Shown here one piece after another: positions 27,704 to 36,025 of a stretch of DNA of 64,000 nt (within the stretch, counting starts at the first letter, position 1; each line of letters begins with the position of its first letter). The DNA is from Gammaproteobacteria bacterium (lineage in GTDB: Bacteria > Pseudomonadota > Gammaproteobacteria > Steroidobacterales > Steroidobacteraceae). The stretch lies in NCBI GenBank assembly GCA_025350055.1, contig JANXYK010000064.1:1-64000 (forward strand), written 5' to 3'. The notes beneath the pieces are model-generated. The model was not told the origin of the DNA. It saw only the letters and a list, made by a program, of their open reading frames with translations, and did no database searches. The position numbers and the translations under genes are program-made.

Positions 27704-28813
27704 TCATAGGTAGGCGTGCAACTCGACGAAGGCCAGGCGTGTAGCGGCAACGCTGTTCTGCGCAGCGCTGGTGTTGCGCGCGCCGGCACGCAGCTGCACG
27801 TAGGGAAGGGGCGTGTACTCGAGCACCACGCTGTGTCGCTGCTGCAGATCATCGGGGCGGTGTCGATCCGGATCCAGCCACTCGGTGGTCAGTTTCAGGT
27901 TCAGGCCTGTGGCCATGCGCCAATTGCACTCGAGCAGCGCCGCGGCGAACTGCGCGTCGCTGGCGTTGCTGCGCGTCGCCTGCACCAGGTCTGCCTCGGC
28001 CAGCCAGGCCAGAGGTCCGGTGCGCACACCAGCGAACAGCGCTGCCGAACGGCTGCGCGCCGCGGCATTGTCATTGCGATCGACGCCTGCGCCAATGCGC
28101 CAGCGACTGGCTACCCGCGTGAGCTGGAGACCATATTGCAGGCCGCTGCTCGCTGAACTGCCGCCTGCGAGGCCACCGCTGAGCGCGAACTGCGCTTCCC
28201 AGCGGCCTTGTTGCCAGCCCAGCTCGAAGGCGTTGTCCGGCGTATCCATGTTGATGCCGCTGAGCTGGCGCGTGTAGGCCTGCTGATCCTGCAGGCGCAG
28301 GCCAAAGGGCAGATACATGCGGCCCGCCTTGGCGTACCAATGTGCAGCACTGGCGCGATACAACACCCAGGCTTCACGGTTCATGGCGCTGTCAGGCGCG
28401 AGCTGCTCATCGACGTAGAACAACAGGCGCTCGGGCACCACTGATATGGCGAGATAGGCGCGCAACTGTTCGAGCTCGAGATTGCTGCGCGCGTCGCTGC
28501 CATCGAGATGCTGCCAGCTGGCCGCGGCCCGCAGGTCGGCACCGGCGGCGAACCATTGATTCACGCTGCCGTTCCAGGCCGGTGCGCTTTCCGGCAGCGC
28601 CCGCGCAGCCAGTTGCGTCTGTGCAATCGCATTGCCGAGCGCATTGCGGGCACCACCTCCCGTGGGATTCACGTGGCACTGCGCGCAGGCGAGCCCTTGT
28701 TGTACGGCGATGTAGGGCTCGGCAAGTGCACGCGTAGCTGGCAACGCAAGCCATGCAATGGCCAACAACATCGTCGGCGTGCGCGCCGCGCGGTGTTCGC
28801 GAATCCTGATCAT
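27704..28813 (-). CDS. Outer-membrane porin-like protein with N-terminal haem motif
   Basis: A 369-residue protein with a signal peptide (RALA near residue 31) followed at once by LACAQCHVNPTGGG, a CxxCH haem-attachment motif at 43-47. The remainder is a run of short amphipathic strands (GLQYGLQLTRVASRWRIGAG, LEYTPLPYVQLRAGARN) ending in LAFVELHAYL, consistent with a beta-barrel. One haem at the mouth of a barrel recalls Cyc2-type porin-cytochromes, but I cannot show common ancestry. It is divergent from a cytochrome-containing lipoprotein and upstream of the TorF-type, sigma and anti-sigma genes. Electron transfer across the outer membrane is a guess. Confidence 0.65.
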   Translation of the reverse strand: MIRIREHRAARTPTMLLAIAWLALPATRALAEPYIAVQQGLACAQCHVNPTGGGARNALGNAIAQTQLAARALPESAPAWNGSVNQWFAAGADLRAAASWQHLDGSDARSNLELEQLRAYLAISVVPERLLFYVDEQLAPDSAMNREAWVLYRASAAHWYAKAGRMYLPFGLRLQDQQAYTRQLSGINMDTPDNAFELGWQQGRWEAQFALSGGLAGGSSASSGLQYGLQLTRVASRWRIGAGVDRNDNAAARSRSAALFAGVRTGPLAWLAEADLVQATRSNASDAQFAAALLECNWRMATGLNLKLTTEWLDPDRHRPDDLQQRHSVVLEYTPLPYVQLRAGARNTSAAQNSVAATRLAFVELHAYL

Positions 28814-28820
28814 GCGCTTG

Positions 28821-28846
28821 AGTACCGAGTCCAGCGTGTTTGGTTC
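28821..28846 (-). promoter_or_regulatory. Candidate ECF promoter of the haem-porin gene
   Basis: On the minus strand GAACC (28846-28842), 16 bases and GTACT (28825-28821) exactly repeat the boxes before the sigma gene. The -10 box ends only eight bases before the ATG, so the transcript would be nearly leaderless. The -35 box overlaps GTTCTCAGAAC, a short palindrome whose other half (GAACT, 28850-28854) points toward the divergent gene, with GCACT 17 bases further on at 28872. Confidence 0.5.
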
Positions 28847-28922
28847 TCAGAACTTTTGCGGCCAGCGCGTGGCACTCATCCACGCAGCAGAGCGCGCTGT
28901 GTACTGGCAGTGGGGATCAACA

Positions 28923-30368
28923 ATGAATTTGTACATCGTGAGAACAACGGCGCCGCTGCGGCATCTGCTGGTGTCGTTGTGCGCGGCGTTGACGATCGCA
29001 GCCTGTGGTGGCGGCTATGGCGGTGGCTCGTCCATGGGTGGTGGTTGCGGCGGGTACAGTTCCTGTATACCCACCGTAACGCTAAGCGCACCTGCGGCCA
29101 GCAGTACGGTGAGTGGTACGGTCACGCTGAGTGCAACGGCAACGGCCGGCGGCAGCTATACCGTGAGCAGCGTGCAGTTCAAGGTGGATGGCACCGCGGT
29201 GGGCACTGCCGATACCACTGCGCCCTACAGCTATGACTGGGATTCCACCAGCGTCGCTGATGGCGCCCACCAGATCAGCGCGATGATCACCGACTCTGCC
29301 GGCCAGAGCGCAAACTCGGCCAATGTCAGCGTCACGGTCGCGAACAACGGCAGCTTCGCGCTCACGCTGGTGCCAGACCAGTTATTCCCTGTGCCGGCAT
29401 CGACTGCCACGGGCGGTGGCACGCTCAGCTTCAACAGCACCACCGGGCAGGGAGGCGGACACATCACATTGGGCGGCATGACGGCCACGGCGGTTGAGCT
29501 CGGCGATGCCTATGCGGGTTCGAGCAGCACGGCGATAGCCACGCTGGCCTTGAATGCAGGCAACGCCAACCAGTATGACCTTGCCAACCCGACGCTGAGC
29601 GCGCAGCAGCGCAGCGATCTGCAGGCCGGCAAGCTTTACGTGGTAGCGAAATCGGCCGCATTTCCTGGTGGCGAATTGCGTGCGCAGCTGTTGCCCCCTG
29701 GATTCAGCCTGCAGATTGCGGGCCTGTTCGGTGCAGTGGAAGTGCCCGCGGTGAGCAGTGGCGGGTCAGGTCAGGTTGCCCTTACAGTGGATGCCACCGG
29801 ACTGAAGGCCGCCGTGCATGTAATCGTCGCAGGACTCACGCCCAACGGGGCTGAACTGGACGGCGGCGCGCCAGGCACCAATGGCGCAACCCTGGCCACG
29901 CTGGCGGTGGACGCAACCAACAGCCATCACTACTTCAACGAATCCGTGACGCTGGTGGCGGCCGAGATCACCAACATCAACGCGGGCAACTGGTACGCCA
30001 ACGTGTTCAGCGCAGCGCATGCCACCGGAGAACTGCGAGGTCCGGCGGCCACACTGACGATGCTGCAGGGTTCGATCTTCACGACGCGCTGCTCAGGTTG
30101 CCATACGGGTACAGGGGCTTCATTGCCTGGCGTGCAGAATCTCACGGCCGGCAACACCTATGCCAACATCGTCGGCGTCGCGAGCATTGAACAACCGGCG
30201 TTCATGCGGATCGCTCCGGGCGATCCGGACAACAGCTACCTGGTGCTCAAGGTGCAGGGCAGCGCGGGTATCACTGGCGCGCAGATGCCCCTCAGCGGCG
30301 CGCACCTGACACAGACCGAGATTGATCTGCTGCGCGGCTGGGTCGTGGCCGGAGCGCACAACAACTAG
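28923..30368 (+). CDS. Lipoprotein with Ig-like, two CHRD and cytochrome-c-like domains
   Basis: A 481-residue protein with a lipobox (TIAAC, Cys28) and a Gly-rich linker. Domain order: Ig-like (about 50-135, VQFKVDGTAVGTADTTAPYS); CHRD 1 (about 140-255, ending GELRAQLLP); CHRD 2 (about 260-375, ending GELRGPA); and a C-terminal cytochrome-c-like domain with CSGCH (390-394) and a likely axial Met in AQMPLSG (455). It would sit on the outer membrane and bind one haem. The ATG is chosen for its lipoprotein signal and upstream GGGG; the longer frame from 28758 overlaps the divergent gene. Its partner is probably the haem-porin, from which 109 bases separate it. Confidence 0.82.
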   Translation: MNLYIVRTTAPLRHLLVSLCAALTIAACGGGYGGGSSMGGGCGGYSSCIPTVTLSAPAASSTVSGTVTLSATATAGGSYTVSSVQFKVDGTAVGTADTTAPYSYDWDSTSVADGAHQISAMITDSAGQSANSANVSVTVANNGSFALTLVPDQLFPVPASTATGGGTLSFNSTTGQGGGHITLGGMTATAVELGDAYAGSSSTAIATLALNAGNANQYDLANPTLSAQQRSDLQAGKLYVVAKSAAFPGGELRAQLLPPGFSLQIAGLFGAVEVPAVSSGGSGQVALTVDATGLKAAVHVIVAGLTPNGAELDGGAPGTNGATLATLAVDATNSHHYFNESVTLVAAEITNINAGNWYANVFSAAHATGELRGPAATLTMLQGSIFTTRCSGCHTGTGASLPGVQNLTAGNTYANIVGVASIEQPAFMRIAPGDPDNSYLVLKVQGSAGITGAQMPLSGAHLTQTEIDLLRGWVVAGAHNN

Positions 30369-30385
30369 CTGCGCAGAAAATGGTG

Positions 30386-30423
30386 GCGAGGCGGGCACAG
30401 CCCTGGGGCATGCTCGCCCTCGC
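30386..30423. terminator. Hairpin between convergent genes
   Basis: GCGAGGCGGGCA and TGCTCGCCCTCGC form an imperfect 12-base-pair stem around a 13-base loop. It lies in the 70-base gap between the convergent CHRD lipoprotein and fabI genes. There is no clear T-run on either side, so intrinsic termination is only possible. Confidence 0.4.
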
Positions 30424-30438
30424 TCCACGCTATCCGGC

Positions 30439-31236
30439 TTACTCGGCTTCGGCCTCCGGAAAGGCCATGCCGACGGTGCTGAAGCCATTGTCGACGTAGA
30501 GCACTTCGCCGGTCACGCCGCGAGCCAGGTCGGAACACAGGAACATGGCCGCATTGCCGACATCTTCAGTGCTGACATTGCGCCGCAACGGCGCGATACG
30601 GGCCACTTGCCCGAGCATCTTGCGAAAGCCGCCCACGCCCGCGGCCGCGAGGGTCTTGATCGGCCCTGCGGAGATGGCATTCACACGGATGCCCTGCGGG
30701 CCCAGGTCGGCGGCGAGGAAGCGCACATTGGCCTCGAGGCTGGCCTTGGCGAGACCCATCACGTTGTAGCTGGGAATCGAGCGCACGGCGCCGAGGTAGG
30801 AAAGTGTGAGCATGGCGCCCTGGCGGCCTGCCATCAGCGGCAGCGCGGCACGCGCCAAGGCAGTGAAGCTGTAGCTCGAGACATCGTGCGCGATGCGAAA
30901 GGCTTCACGCGTGGTGTTGGCCACGAAGCTGCCCTCGATGGCCTCGCGCGGCGCGAAGGCGACGGCGTGCACGAGGATGTCGAGCGAATCCCAGCTGCCC
31001 TTGAGCGCGGCGAAGGCTGATTCGATCTGCTGGTCCTCGCTGACATCGAGCGGCAGCACGATCTTCGAGCCGATCGAGTGCGCCAGTGGCTCCACCCGTT
31101 CACGGAATTTGTCGCCGGCGTAGGTGAAGGCCAGTTCGGCGCCTTGCGCGTGCAGCGCCTGCGCAATGCCCCAGGCGATCGAGCGATCAGTGGCAACGCC
31201 CACGATCAGGGCGCGTTTGCCCGGCAGCATGCCCAT
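30439..31236 (-). CDS. fabI: Enoyl-ACP reductase (NADH)
   Basis: The last reduction of each fatty-acid elongation cycle. The protein has 265 residues. [20 protein letters not shown] is the FabI nucleotide-binding start, and the active-site Tyr-x6-Lys is in [33 protein letters not shown] and [15 protein letters not shown] complete the family picture. GGGGGA lies seven bases before the ATG at 31236. mltD ends 24 bases upstream on the same strand, so the two may be co-transcribed. Confidence 0.95.
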   Translation of the reverse strand: MGMLPGKRALIVGVATDRSIAWGIAQALHAQGAELAFTYAGDKFRERVEPLAHSIGSKIVLPLDVSEDQQIESAFAALKGSWDSLDILVHAVAFAPREAIEGSFVANTTREAFRIAHDVSSYSFTALARAALPLMAGRQGAMLTLSYLGAVRSIPSYNVMGLAKASLEANVRFLAADLGPQGIRVNAISAGPIKTLAAAGVGGFRKMLGQVARIAPLRRNVSTEDVGNAAMFLCSDLARGVTGEVLYVDNGFSTVGMAFPEAEAE

Positions 31237-31260
31237 GCAGAATCCCCCTAAGTTGTTCAG

Positions 31261-32946
31261 CTAACCGCGCGAGGCAACGAAGGCCACGAGCTTCTGGCCG
31301 GGGCGCAGCGCGCTGGCGGTGATCGTGGTGTTCCAGCCGAGCAGGTCACGCACCGTGACCTGCAGCAGACGGGCGATGCCATAGAGCGTATCGCCGGGTC
31401 GCACGGTGTAGCTGATCTGGCGACCGACGCCAGGCGCACTGGCGCGCGAGCTGCTGCTGCCGCCACTGCGGCCCGCGCGGCTCGAGACCACCAGGTGCTG
31501 GCCGGCATGGATGGTGTCGCCGATCTCCATGTTGTTGAGGCGCGCGAGCGTGTGCACATCGGTGCCCATGCGGTGCGCGATGCTGTAGAGCGTGTCGCCG
31601 CGACGGACCACGTGCACGCCGGTGCGCGAGCCACGGCGGCCGCCGATGCGGCCGGGGCGGTCAACCAGCGCAGCAGCACGCGCCGCTTTCTCAGGCAGGG
31701 CGACGCTGGCCGAGGGAACACGCAGCGCCGAGCCGATCACCGGCTTGTCGTTGCTGCGCATGCCGTTCAGCTCGCGTACCACTGCAGGCGTGGTGGAAAA
31801 GCGTGTCGCGATCGAGGCGACGGTGTCGCCGCGGCGCACGTCGTAGGAAGTGACGCGCAGGCGCTGTTCGGGTGTGAGGCCCAGCAGTGTCTGTTCGAGG
31901 CCATCCGCGAATTCCATGGGCACCAGCAGCACGTGCGGGCCGGTCGGATCCGTGGCGAAGCGGTGGAAGGCCGGGTTCAGCTCGTAGAGTTCGTCCTTGG
32001 GGAGCCCCGCGATCTCGGCAGCTACCGCCATGTCGATCTGCCCGCCAGTTGCTACCTGCGCAAAGTACGGCTCGTCCGGTATCTGGCTGAACTCCAGCCC
32101 GAAAGTCGCCGGATCCGCAACGATGCGACGCATCGCGAGGAGCTTGGGTACGTAGGCACGTGTCTCGGTCGGGAGCTTCAAATGCCAGAAGTCGATCGGC
32201 CGCCCCTGGCGCTGGTTGCGCGACACCGCACGCTGCACGTTGCCGGCGCCGCAGTTGTAGGCCGCAATGGCCAGCAGCCAGTCGCCATCGAACTGATCGT
32301 GGAGCGATTGCAGGTAGTCGAGCGCTGCGCGCGTCGAGGCGACGACATCGCGCCGTCCGTCATACCACCAGTTCTGCTTCAGGCCGTAGCTCGTGCCGGT
32401 GCCGGGGATAAACTGCCACAGCCCCGAGGCCCGCGCGCGCGAATAGGCGTAGGGCTCGAAGGCGCTCTCGACCACCGGCAGCAGCGCCAGTTCGAGCGGC
32501 ATCGAACGCTGGTTGAGTTCGCCGACGATGTAATGCAGGTACAGGCCCGCGCGGCCCCAGACCCGTTCGAGATAGTCGGGATGGTTGGCGTACCAGTTGA
32601 GCTCACGATCGACCGCGTTTTCATCGGCGTCCTCCAGCTTGAAGCCCGCGCGCAGGCGGACGAACAGGTCGGGGGGCGGTGGGGCGACCAGGCCGTGATC
32701 GCCAAGGGTAGTGGCAGCACTGGCTGCCGGCGTGCTGTCTGCCAGGGCATCGGCCGCAGTTGCAGGCGCCTCGGGTGCCGAGACCGCAACCACTGTTACA
32801 ACGGGCGGAACTGCTGCGACCGGGTAGGCGAGGTGGGCTGTGGCGGGCCGATGGGCGCAGCCACCCATGCTCAGCATCACCGGCAGGGCCAGCGACAGGG
32901 ACAGGGTCAATGGGAGCGATCTGAGGGTACCGTTCGGCTTAGCCAA
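31261..32946 (-). CDS. mltD: Membrane-bound lytic transglycosylase D with LysM repeats
   Basis: A 561-residue outer-membrane lipoprotein that cleaves peptidoglycan glycan strands to 1,6-anhydro ends. The lipobox is LSMGGC (Cys30). The SLT domain has the catalytic Glu at about 160 (LLPVVESAFEPYAYSRA, then ASGLWQFIPGTG). Three LysM domains follow (about 370-415, 440-485 and 510-555; for example VRRGDTLYSIAHRMGTD and VRPGDTLYGIARLLQV). The start is a TTG; no ATG or GTG fits before the lipoprotein signal, and GGGG lies ten bases upstream. A yafS-like methyltransferase, rnhA and dnaQ are divergent, as around E. coli mltD. Confidence 0.93.
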   Translation of the reverse strand: MAKPNGTLRSLPLTLSLSLALPVMLSMGGCAHRPATAHLAYPVAAVPPVVTVVAVSAPEAPATAADALADSTPAASAATTLGDHGLVAPPPPDLFVRLRAGFKLEDADENAVDRELNWYANHPDYLERVWGRAGLYLHYIVGELNQRSMPLELALLPVVESAFEPYAYSRARASGLWQFIPGTGTSYGLKQNWWYDGRRDVVASTRAALDYLQSLHDQFDGDWLLAIAAYNCGAGNVQRAVSRNQRQGRPIDFWHLKLPTETRAYVPKLLAMRRIVADPATFGLEFSQIPDEPYFAQVATGGQIDMAVAAEIAGLPKDELYELNPAFHRFATDPTGPHVLLVPMEFADGLEQTLLGLTPEQRLRVTSYDVRRGDTVASIATRFSTTPAVVRELNGMRSNDKPVIGSALRVPSASVALPEKAARAAALVDRPGRIGGRRGSRTGVHVVRRGDTLYSIAHRMGTDVHTLARLNNMEIGDTIHAGQHLVVSSRAGRSGGSSSSRASAPGVGRQISYTVRPGDTLYGIARLLQVTVRDLLGWNTTITASALRPGQKLVAFVASRG

Positions 32947-33098
32947 ATTGTTCCATCCCCGTTCCGGGCTGTTTACATGTTACGGTATGGGCGCTGGATC
33001 TTAGCTTAAGCCAGCGTCCCCATTTAACATGCAAGTTCACAAAATTGCTACCTTTTTGGGCAGCGGCCCGCTTGCTGCGGCGCAGGCACCGAGGAGCC

Positions 33099-33821
33099 AT
33101 GAGCGGCCATATTCCAGATCTTAAGGCCTGGCAGCAGGGGGTGTTGGGGCGCGCTGTAATCGCCGCCGAGGCCCGCCTGCTCGAGGGCGCCATGGACGAC
33201 GTATTCGGCCTGGAGCTGCTCCAGCTGGGCGCATGGGGGTCGGGGCGGGGACTGCTCAGCGGCAGCCGCACGCGCCATCAGTCGGTGGTCTGTGGCGGGA
33301 TCTCCTTCCCGGGCGAGGCCGACCTGCTGGCCGACCCCGCTATGCTGCCCGTGGCCACCGGTAGTGTCGATGCTGTGCTATTGCCGCATACGCTTGAAAT
33401 TGCCGCGGATCCGCAGGCGGTGCTGCGCGAGGCCGATCGCGTGCTGGCAGGTCAGGGGCACCTGGTCGTGCTGGGCTTTCGGCCGCTGAGCCTGTGGGGG
33501 CTGCGCTCGGCGGCCAGCCGCAGTGGATTTCCGCCCGGCTTCACGCGCCTGATCGCGGAGCACCGCCTGCTCGACTGGTTGATACTGCTGGGCTATGAGA
33601 TCACCCTCGCGCGCCACTATCTATATTTCGTTCCGAGCGAATCCGGCGCACAGGCCGGTTTACAGGGGCAGGGCGCGCTACGCCGCGGGTTGTTCAATCC
33701 GCTGCCGGCCGGCGCCTATCTGCTCAAGGCGCGCAAGCGCACCTATACACTCACGCCCATCCGCCTGCGCCGGCGCGAGCGTGCACCGATGCTCGGCGGC
33801 CTCGTGAACCCGACCGTATGA
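33099..33821 (+). CDS. SAM-dependent methyltransferase, YafS-like
   Basis: A 240-residue protein with a degenerate methyltransferase fold: [14 protein letters not shown] stands at motif [19 protein letters not shown] at motif IV, and [15 protein letters not shown] after it. The same kind of gene sits between mltD and rnhA in other gammaproteobacteria (yafS in E. coli). The substrate is unknown. The ATG at 33099 has GAGGAG directly upstream; a frame from 33045 adds an Arg-rich stretch without support. The 152-base gap to mltD holds an inverted repeat (CGCTGG/CCAGCG near 32992 and 33011) but no clear promoter. Confidence 0.75.
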   Translation: MSGHIPDLKAWQQGVLGRAVIAAEARLLEGAMDDVFGLELLQLGAWGSGRGLLSGSRTRHQSVVCGGISFPGEADLLADPAMLPVATGSVDAVLLPHTLEIAADPQAVLREADRVLAGQGHLVVLGFRPLSLWGLRSAASRSGFPPGFTRLIAEHRLLDWLILLGYEITLARHYLYFVPSESGAQAGLQGQGALRRGLFNPLPAGAYLLKARKRTYTLTPIRLRRRERAPMLGGLVNPTV

Positions 33822-33831
33822 ACGCGACTCC

Positions 33832-34284
33832 ATGAATCCAGGCGAGGTGGTCGATATCTATACCGATGGCGCCTGCCGCGGCAATCCCGGGCCCGGCGGC
33901 TGGGCTGCGTTGCTACTCAAGGGCAGTGCCGAGCGCGAGCTCTCGGGCGCCGTGGGCGAGACCACCAACAATCGCATGGAACTGCAGGCGGTGATCGAAG
34001 CGCTGCAGGCGCTCAAGCGCGCGGTGCGCGCGCGTATCTACACCGATTCGCAGTACGTGCGCCTCGGGATCACCGAGTGGCTTTCCGGCTGGAAGGCGCG
34101 CGGCTGGAAGACCAGCGATCGCAAGCCCGTGAAGAACCAGGATCTGTGGATGCAGCTCGACACGCTGGTCGTCGGGCACGAACTCGAGTGGCACTGGGTC
34201 AAGGGACATTCGGGTGTGCCCGGCAACGAGCGCGTCGATGCGCTGGCGAATGCGGCGATCGATGCGCTGCTTGGAGTAAAATAG
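33832..34284 (+). CDS. rnhA: Ribonuclease HI
   Basis: Cleaves RNA in RNA-DNA hybrids. It has 150 residues, the family length. Catalytic acids can be placed: Asp in [15 protein letters not shown], Glu in [13 protein letters not shown], Asp in [13 protein letters not shown], and the late His/Asp in [18 protein letters not shown]. The [17 protein letters not shown] basic region is present. The start lies ten bases after the methyltransferase stop, and dnaQ follows after four bases. Confidence 0.96.
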   Translation: MNPGEVVDIYTDGACRGNPGPGGWAALLLKGSAERELSGAVGETTNNRMELQAVIEALQALKRAVRARIYTDSQYVRLGITEWLSGWKARGWKTSDRKPVKNQDLWMQLDTLVVGHELEWHWVKGHSGVPGNERVDALANAAIDALLGVK

Positions 34285-34288
34285 CGCG

Positions 34289-35011
34289 ATGCGACAAATC
34301 GTACTGGATACCGAAACTACCGGACTCGAAGTCTCGCAGGGCCATCGCGTCATCGAGATCGGCTGCGTCGAGCTGCACAATCGCCGCCCCACGGGCCGGC
34401 ACCTGCATCACTACCTGAATCCGGAGCGCGAGGTTGATGCCGGCGCGCGTGCCGTGCACGGCCTGTCGCTCGAGGCCTTGAGGGACAAACCGCGCTTCGC
34501 GGCGATCGCCGAAGAGTTCGTGCAGTTCGTCAGCGGCGCACAACTGGTGATCCACAACGCCAGCTTCGATGTGGGCTTCCTTGACGCCGAGTTCGCGCGC
34601 CTCGATGCGGCGGCACCACGCACGCTGGCCTCGATGTGCGAGGTGCTCGATACGCTGTCGCTGGCGCGCAGCATGCATCCGGGGCAGCGCAACAGCCTCG
34701 ATGCGCTGTGCAAGCGCTACGGCATCGACAATTCCAACCGTGAGTTGCACGGTGCGCTGCTCGATGCGCGCATTCTGGCCGACGTGTATCTGGCGATGAC
34801 GGGTGGCCAGAGCGCACTGGCGCTCGATGAGGCGCCGCGGCGTAGCGCGCGTCGCTTGCACGCGGCGGAGACGCCGGCCGCTGCGGTGGTGTCGCTGCCG
34901 CTGCGTGTCACCCGTGCCAGCGCCGCCGAGCGTGAAGCGCATGAGCGTCTGCAGGAGCTGCTGCAGAAAGAAAGCAGCGGCCGCTGCCTGTGGCGCGGCA
35001 AGGCATCATGA
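34289..35011 (+). CDS. dnaQ: DNA polymerase III epsilon subunit (proofreading)
   Basis: The 3'-5' exonuclease of the replicative polymerase, 240 residues. The Exo motifs are [10 protein letters not shown] (I), [15 protein letters not shown] (II) and [17 protein letters not shown] (III, with the catalytic His-x4-Asp). The C-terminal tail ([15 protein letters not shown]) would bind the polymerase alpha subunit. rnhA-dnaQ adjacency is typical of gammaproteobacteria, though E. coli has them divergent. Its stop overlaps the next ATG (ATGA), an unexpected coupling with a sugar epimerase. Confidence 0.95.
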   Translation: MRQIVLDTETTGLEVSQGHRVIEIGCVELHNRRPTGRHLHHYLNPEREVDAGARAVHGLSLEALRDKPRFAAIAEEFVQFVSGAQLVIHNASFDVGFLDAEFARLDAAAPRTLASMCEVLDTLSLARSMHPGQRNSLDALCKRYGIDNSNRELHGALLDARILADVYLAMTGGQSALALDEAPRRSARRLHAAETPAAAVVSLPLRVTRASAAEREAHERLQELLQKESSGRCLWRGKAS

Positions 35012-36018
35012 AAATACTGGTCACCGGCGCGGCCGGGTTCATTGGCTCCTTTGCCTCGTTGCGCTTCCTGGCGCGCGGCGATGAGGTGGTGGGCCTCGAC
35101 AATCTCAACGACTATTACGATGTGAACCTGAAGCTGGCGCGCCTGGCGCGCCTGACCTGTCAGGGCAACTTCCGCTTCGAGAAAATGGATCTCGCCGACC
35201 AGCAGGGCATGAGCGCGCTGTTTGCGCGCGAGCGCTTCGAGCGTGTGGTGCACCTGGGCGCGCAGGCTGGCGTGCGCCATTCGCTCATCGATCCGCACAG
35301 CTATATTTCCGCCAATGTCGTCGGCACGCTCAATGTACTCGAGGGTTGCCGGCATAACGGCGTTGGCCACCTGGTCTATGCCTCGACCAGCTCGGTCTAT
35401 GGCGCCAGCACGAAGATGCCTTTCACGGTGCACGAACCGGCCTCGCATCCCCTCTCGCTCTACGCCGCCAGCAAGCGCGCTACTGAGCTCATGGCGCACA
35501 ATTACTCGGCGCTGTTTGGCGTGCCGACCACAGGGCTGCGTTTCTTCACGGTCTATGGTCCCTGGGGCCGGCCCGACATGGCGCTGTTCCTGTTCGCGCG
35601 CGCGATCATAGACGGCAAGCCGATCGAGGTGTTCAACAACGGCAATCACAAGCGTGATTTCACGTACGTGGAAGACATCGTCGAGGGCGTGGTGCGTGCC
35701 ACCGATCGCCCGGCGAGCCCCAATCCGCACTGGGACAGCAACAACCCCGACCCGGCCAGCAGTCGCGTGCCCTACCGGCTGTACAACATTGGCAGCAACC
35801 GGCCGATCGAGCTGCTGCGCTACATTGAGGTGCTGGAGCAGTGCCTGGGCCGCAAGGCGCAGCGCGTGATGAAGCCCTTGCAGCTGGGCGATGTGCCCGA
35901 TACCTACGCCGATGTCACCGAGCTGGTCAGCGATGTGGGCTACCAGCCAGACACGCCCATCGAAGTCGGCGTGCGCAATTTCGTCGACTGGTTCCGCGGT
36001 TACTACCGGCTGGATTAA
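35008..36018 (+). CDS. UDP-glucuronate 4-epimerase (LspL/Cap1J type)
   Basis: An extended SDR of 336 residues that interconverts UDP-glucuronate and UDP-galacturonate for surface polysaccharides. The Rossmann motif is [32 protein letters not shown], the catalytic [25 protein letters not shown] and [15 protein letters not shown] are all characteristic. The ATG at 35008 overlaps the dnaQ stop by four bases. pgi follows after seven bases, and the two share the sugar-nucleotide precursor supply. Confidence 0.9.
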   Translation: MKILVTGAAGFIGSFASLRFLARGDEVVGLDNLNDYYDVNLKLARLARLTCQGNFRFEKMDLADQQGMSALFARERFERVVHLGAQAGVRHSLIDPHSYISANVVGTLNVLEGCRHNGVGHLVYASTSSVYGASTKMPFTVHEPASHPLSLYAASKRATELMAHNYSALFGVPTTGLRFFTVYGPWGRPDMALFLFARAIIDGKPIEVFNNGNHKRDFTYVEDIVEGVVRATDRPASPNPHWDSNNPDPASSRVPYRLYNIGSNRPIELLRYIEVLEQCLGRKAQRVMKPLQLGDVPDTYADVTELVSDVGYQPDTPIEVGVRNFVDWFRGYYRLD

Positions 36019-36025
36019 GGCGCCG

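Noticed and set aside
28758-28922. Longer start for the CHRD-cytochrome lipoprotein
   Set aside because: It would run through the divergent promoter region and into the haem-porin gene, and place the lipoprotein signal 55 residues inside the protein.
32939-32956. ATG at 32956 as the mltD start
   Set aside because: It is out of frame with mltD and meets a stop after five codons. The TTG at 32946 fits the lipoprotein signal.
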